Source of the DNA: Candidatus Zipacnadia bacterium | GTDB lineage: Bacteria > Armatimonadota > Zipacnadia > Zipacnadales > Zipacnadaceae | Direction: 5' to 3' | Assembly (NCBI GenBank): GCA_029821455.1 | Contig: JALGTI010000192.1 | Span: 1 to 6,856 of the forward strand | DNA length: 6,856 nt | In this document: one piece after another, positions 5,952-6,856 of the stretch | Position numbering within the stretch: position 1 is the stretch's first letter | Layout of the letters: each line of letters opens with the position of its first letter | Notes under the pieces: generated by a model | Told to the model about the DNA's origin: nothing | Databases searched by the model: none | The model's input: only the letters and a program-made list of their open reading frames with translations | Program-made: the position numbers and the translations under genes

Positions 5952-5988
5952 GGGCCGGATGGGGCCCCACACCTCCCCCATTCGGCCC
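5952..5988. other. Intergenic hairpin between sat and the phosphohydrolase
   Basis: GGGCCGGATGGGG (5952-5964) and CCCCATTCGGCCC (5976-5988) form a 13-position stem with an 11-base loop. It is fully paired in + strand RNA if one G-U counts, and has one C-A mismatch in the minus (mRNA-sense) strand. It begins eight bases after the sat stop. No U-tract follows, so it is a poor intrinsic terminator. It may act as a partial terminator, a processing point or an mRNA-end stabiliser, or be a repeat remnant. Confidence 0.55.
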
Positions 5989-5995
5989 CTCCTCT

Positions 5996-6856
5996 TCAGG
6001 CTACGAACGGGTTTTCAAAACTTCTGATGACCTCAAAGACCTCTGGCCGCATAATGCGCGGGTCAGGCGGAGTGCCCTCCTGGATGCTCTGGCGGATGAC
6101 AGTCCCGCTGAACGAGATGATGTCATCTCCGCTATGTGGGCAGGTGCGGTTGGAGGCCACGCGCCCGCACTTGACGCAGTACCAGAAGTCCCCACGAATG
6201 GTGATGGGCTGAATCTCAATGTCGGCAAATTGCGGCTTGTCGAACATCTCACAGGCCTCTTCCTCGCCATAGTAATCGCCCACCCCAGCATGGTCACGGC
6301 CGATGATGATATGGGTACAACCGTAGTTTTTGCGCATAATGGCGTGCATTATCGCCTCGCGTGGGCCGGCGTAGCGCATCTCCGTGGGCAGGATGTTCAG
6401 GAACACGCGGTCCTGGGCGAAGTAGTTGTCAATCAGTACATGGTAGGCTTTGAGAATAGCATCGTCACGGAAGTCGCCTGACTTCTTCTTGCCGATGATG
6501 GGGTGAATCAACAGGCCATCAACCAGGCCCAGTACGGTTTTCTGCAGGTCCTCGTGGCCGACGTGAGGGACATTGCGAGTCTGGAATGCCACCACGGACT
6601 TCCAGCCCCGGCTTTCGAAAGCCTCGCGCGTCTCGGCAGGGAAGAGGTTGTCATCGGCGTAGGGCCCCCGGTCGTTGTCTATCAGGTCAAGCGTACCGCC
6701 AACCAGGTAATCACCCCTCTGCGAGTAGCCTGCCACACCGGGGTGCTTTATGTCCGCCGTGCCGAACACTACCTCCGCAGCAGCCAGCTTATCCCAGGTG
6801 AAGACCTCCTCAACATGCATAATCGCCAGCGGCTGGTCGGGCCTGGTCTCATCATA
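5996..6856 (-). CDS. sat: Sulfate adenylyltransferase (ATP sulfurylase), N-terminus missing
   Basis: This enzyme makes APS and pyrophosphate from ATP and sulfate, the first step of sulfate activation. The frame is open to the right edge, giving 286 visible residues (YDETRPDQPLAIM.. onward). The family is about 380-400 long, so roughly the first 100 are outside the window. Seen, in order: HPGVAGY, the nucleotide-binding QTRNVPHVGH (visible residues 92-101), HPIIGKKKSGDF, ILPTEMRYAGPREAIMHA, IIGRDHAGVGDYYG, and a C-terminal probable zinc site CVKC...CPH ending near SFSGTVIRQSIQEGTPP and RPEVFEVIRSFENPFVA. This single-chain type with a Cys/His zinc site occurs in archaea, Thermus and many bacteria, in both assimilatory and dissimilatory use, and differs from the CysDN complex. 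It lacks a fused APS-kinase domain, consistent with a separate cysC downstream. It is the most upstream gene seen in the right run. Confidence 0.95.
   Translation of the reverse strand, partial: YDETRPDQPLAIMHVEEVFTWDKLAAAEVVFGTADIKHPGVAGYSQRGDYLVGGTLDLIDNDRGPYADDNLFPAETREAFESRGWKSVVAFQTRNVPHVGHEDLQKTVLGLVDGLLIHPIIGKKKSGDFRDDAILKAYHVLIDNYFAQDRVFLNILPTEMRYAGPREAIMHAIMRKNYGCTHIIIGRDHAGVGDYYGEEEACEMFDKPQFADIEIQPITIRGDFWYCVKCGRVASNRTCPHSGDDIISFSGTVIRQSIQEGTPPDPRIMRPEVFEVIRSFENPFVA

Noticed and set aside
5771..6481. 236-codon open frame on the + strand across sat and the start of hydrolase 1
   Set aside because: It lies antisense to the well-conserved sat and hydrolase coding sequence and crosses the intergenic hairpin. 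Its product shows no family motif, so it is a shadow frame.

Overview
This window is a single block of seven genes, all on the minus strand, from an uncultured-looking bacterium with about 55-60% G+C by eye. The gene families do not fix a phylum. A Thermus/archaeal-style ATP sulfurylase with a C-terminal zinc site, GTG/TTG starts beside GGAGG-type ribosome binding sites, and palindromic repeats of the 'TTCGACAAGCTCA' kind suggest a free-living environmental lineage (Chloroflexota, Armatimonadota or Planctomycetota-like). That placement is a guess. All coordinates are on the + strand, so transcription runs from high to low numbers.

Right part (about 6856 to 3897) is a sulfate-activation module. 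It holds sat (ATP sulfurylase, N-terminus cut by the window edge), a 75-base spacer with a strong hairpin, a 464-residue alkaline-phosphatase-superfamily phosphohydrolase (COG3379-like), and cysC (APS kinase) 23 bases further on. Sat makes APS from sulfate and ATP, and CysC phosphorylates APS to PAPS. The phosphohydrolase between them is not a sulfatase by its active site. It could act on a nucleotide, a phosphodiester or a sugar-phosphate in the same pathway. No sulfotransferase or PAPS reductase lies in view, so whether the PAPS goes to sulfation or to assimilation cannot be told.

Middle (about 3896 to 3529) is roughly 370 bases without a gene. It holds a patchwork of REP-like inverted and direct repeats, a separate short hairpin, and a plausible sigma70-type promoter facing the next gene.

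Left part (about 3528 to 1) is a tight second run. It starts with a second, paralogous alkaline-phosphatase-superfamily hydrolase, followed 18 bases later by a NodB-type polysaccharide deacetylase. After 1 base comes a ComF-type phosphoribosyltransferase that lacks its normal C-terminal end. Last is an exported protein, overlapping comF by a GTGA junction, that runs off the left edge; it resembles a family often mislabelled 'asparagine synthetase B'.

The points most worth attention are a C-terminal tail on CysC of a type usually seen on sulfatase/phosphodiesterase proteins, the pairing of two COG3379-like hydrolases with PAPS synthesis, the shortened ComF, and the repeat patchwork that separates the two runs.
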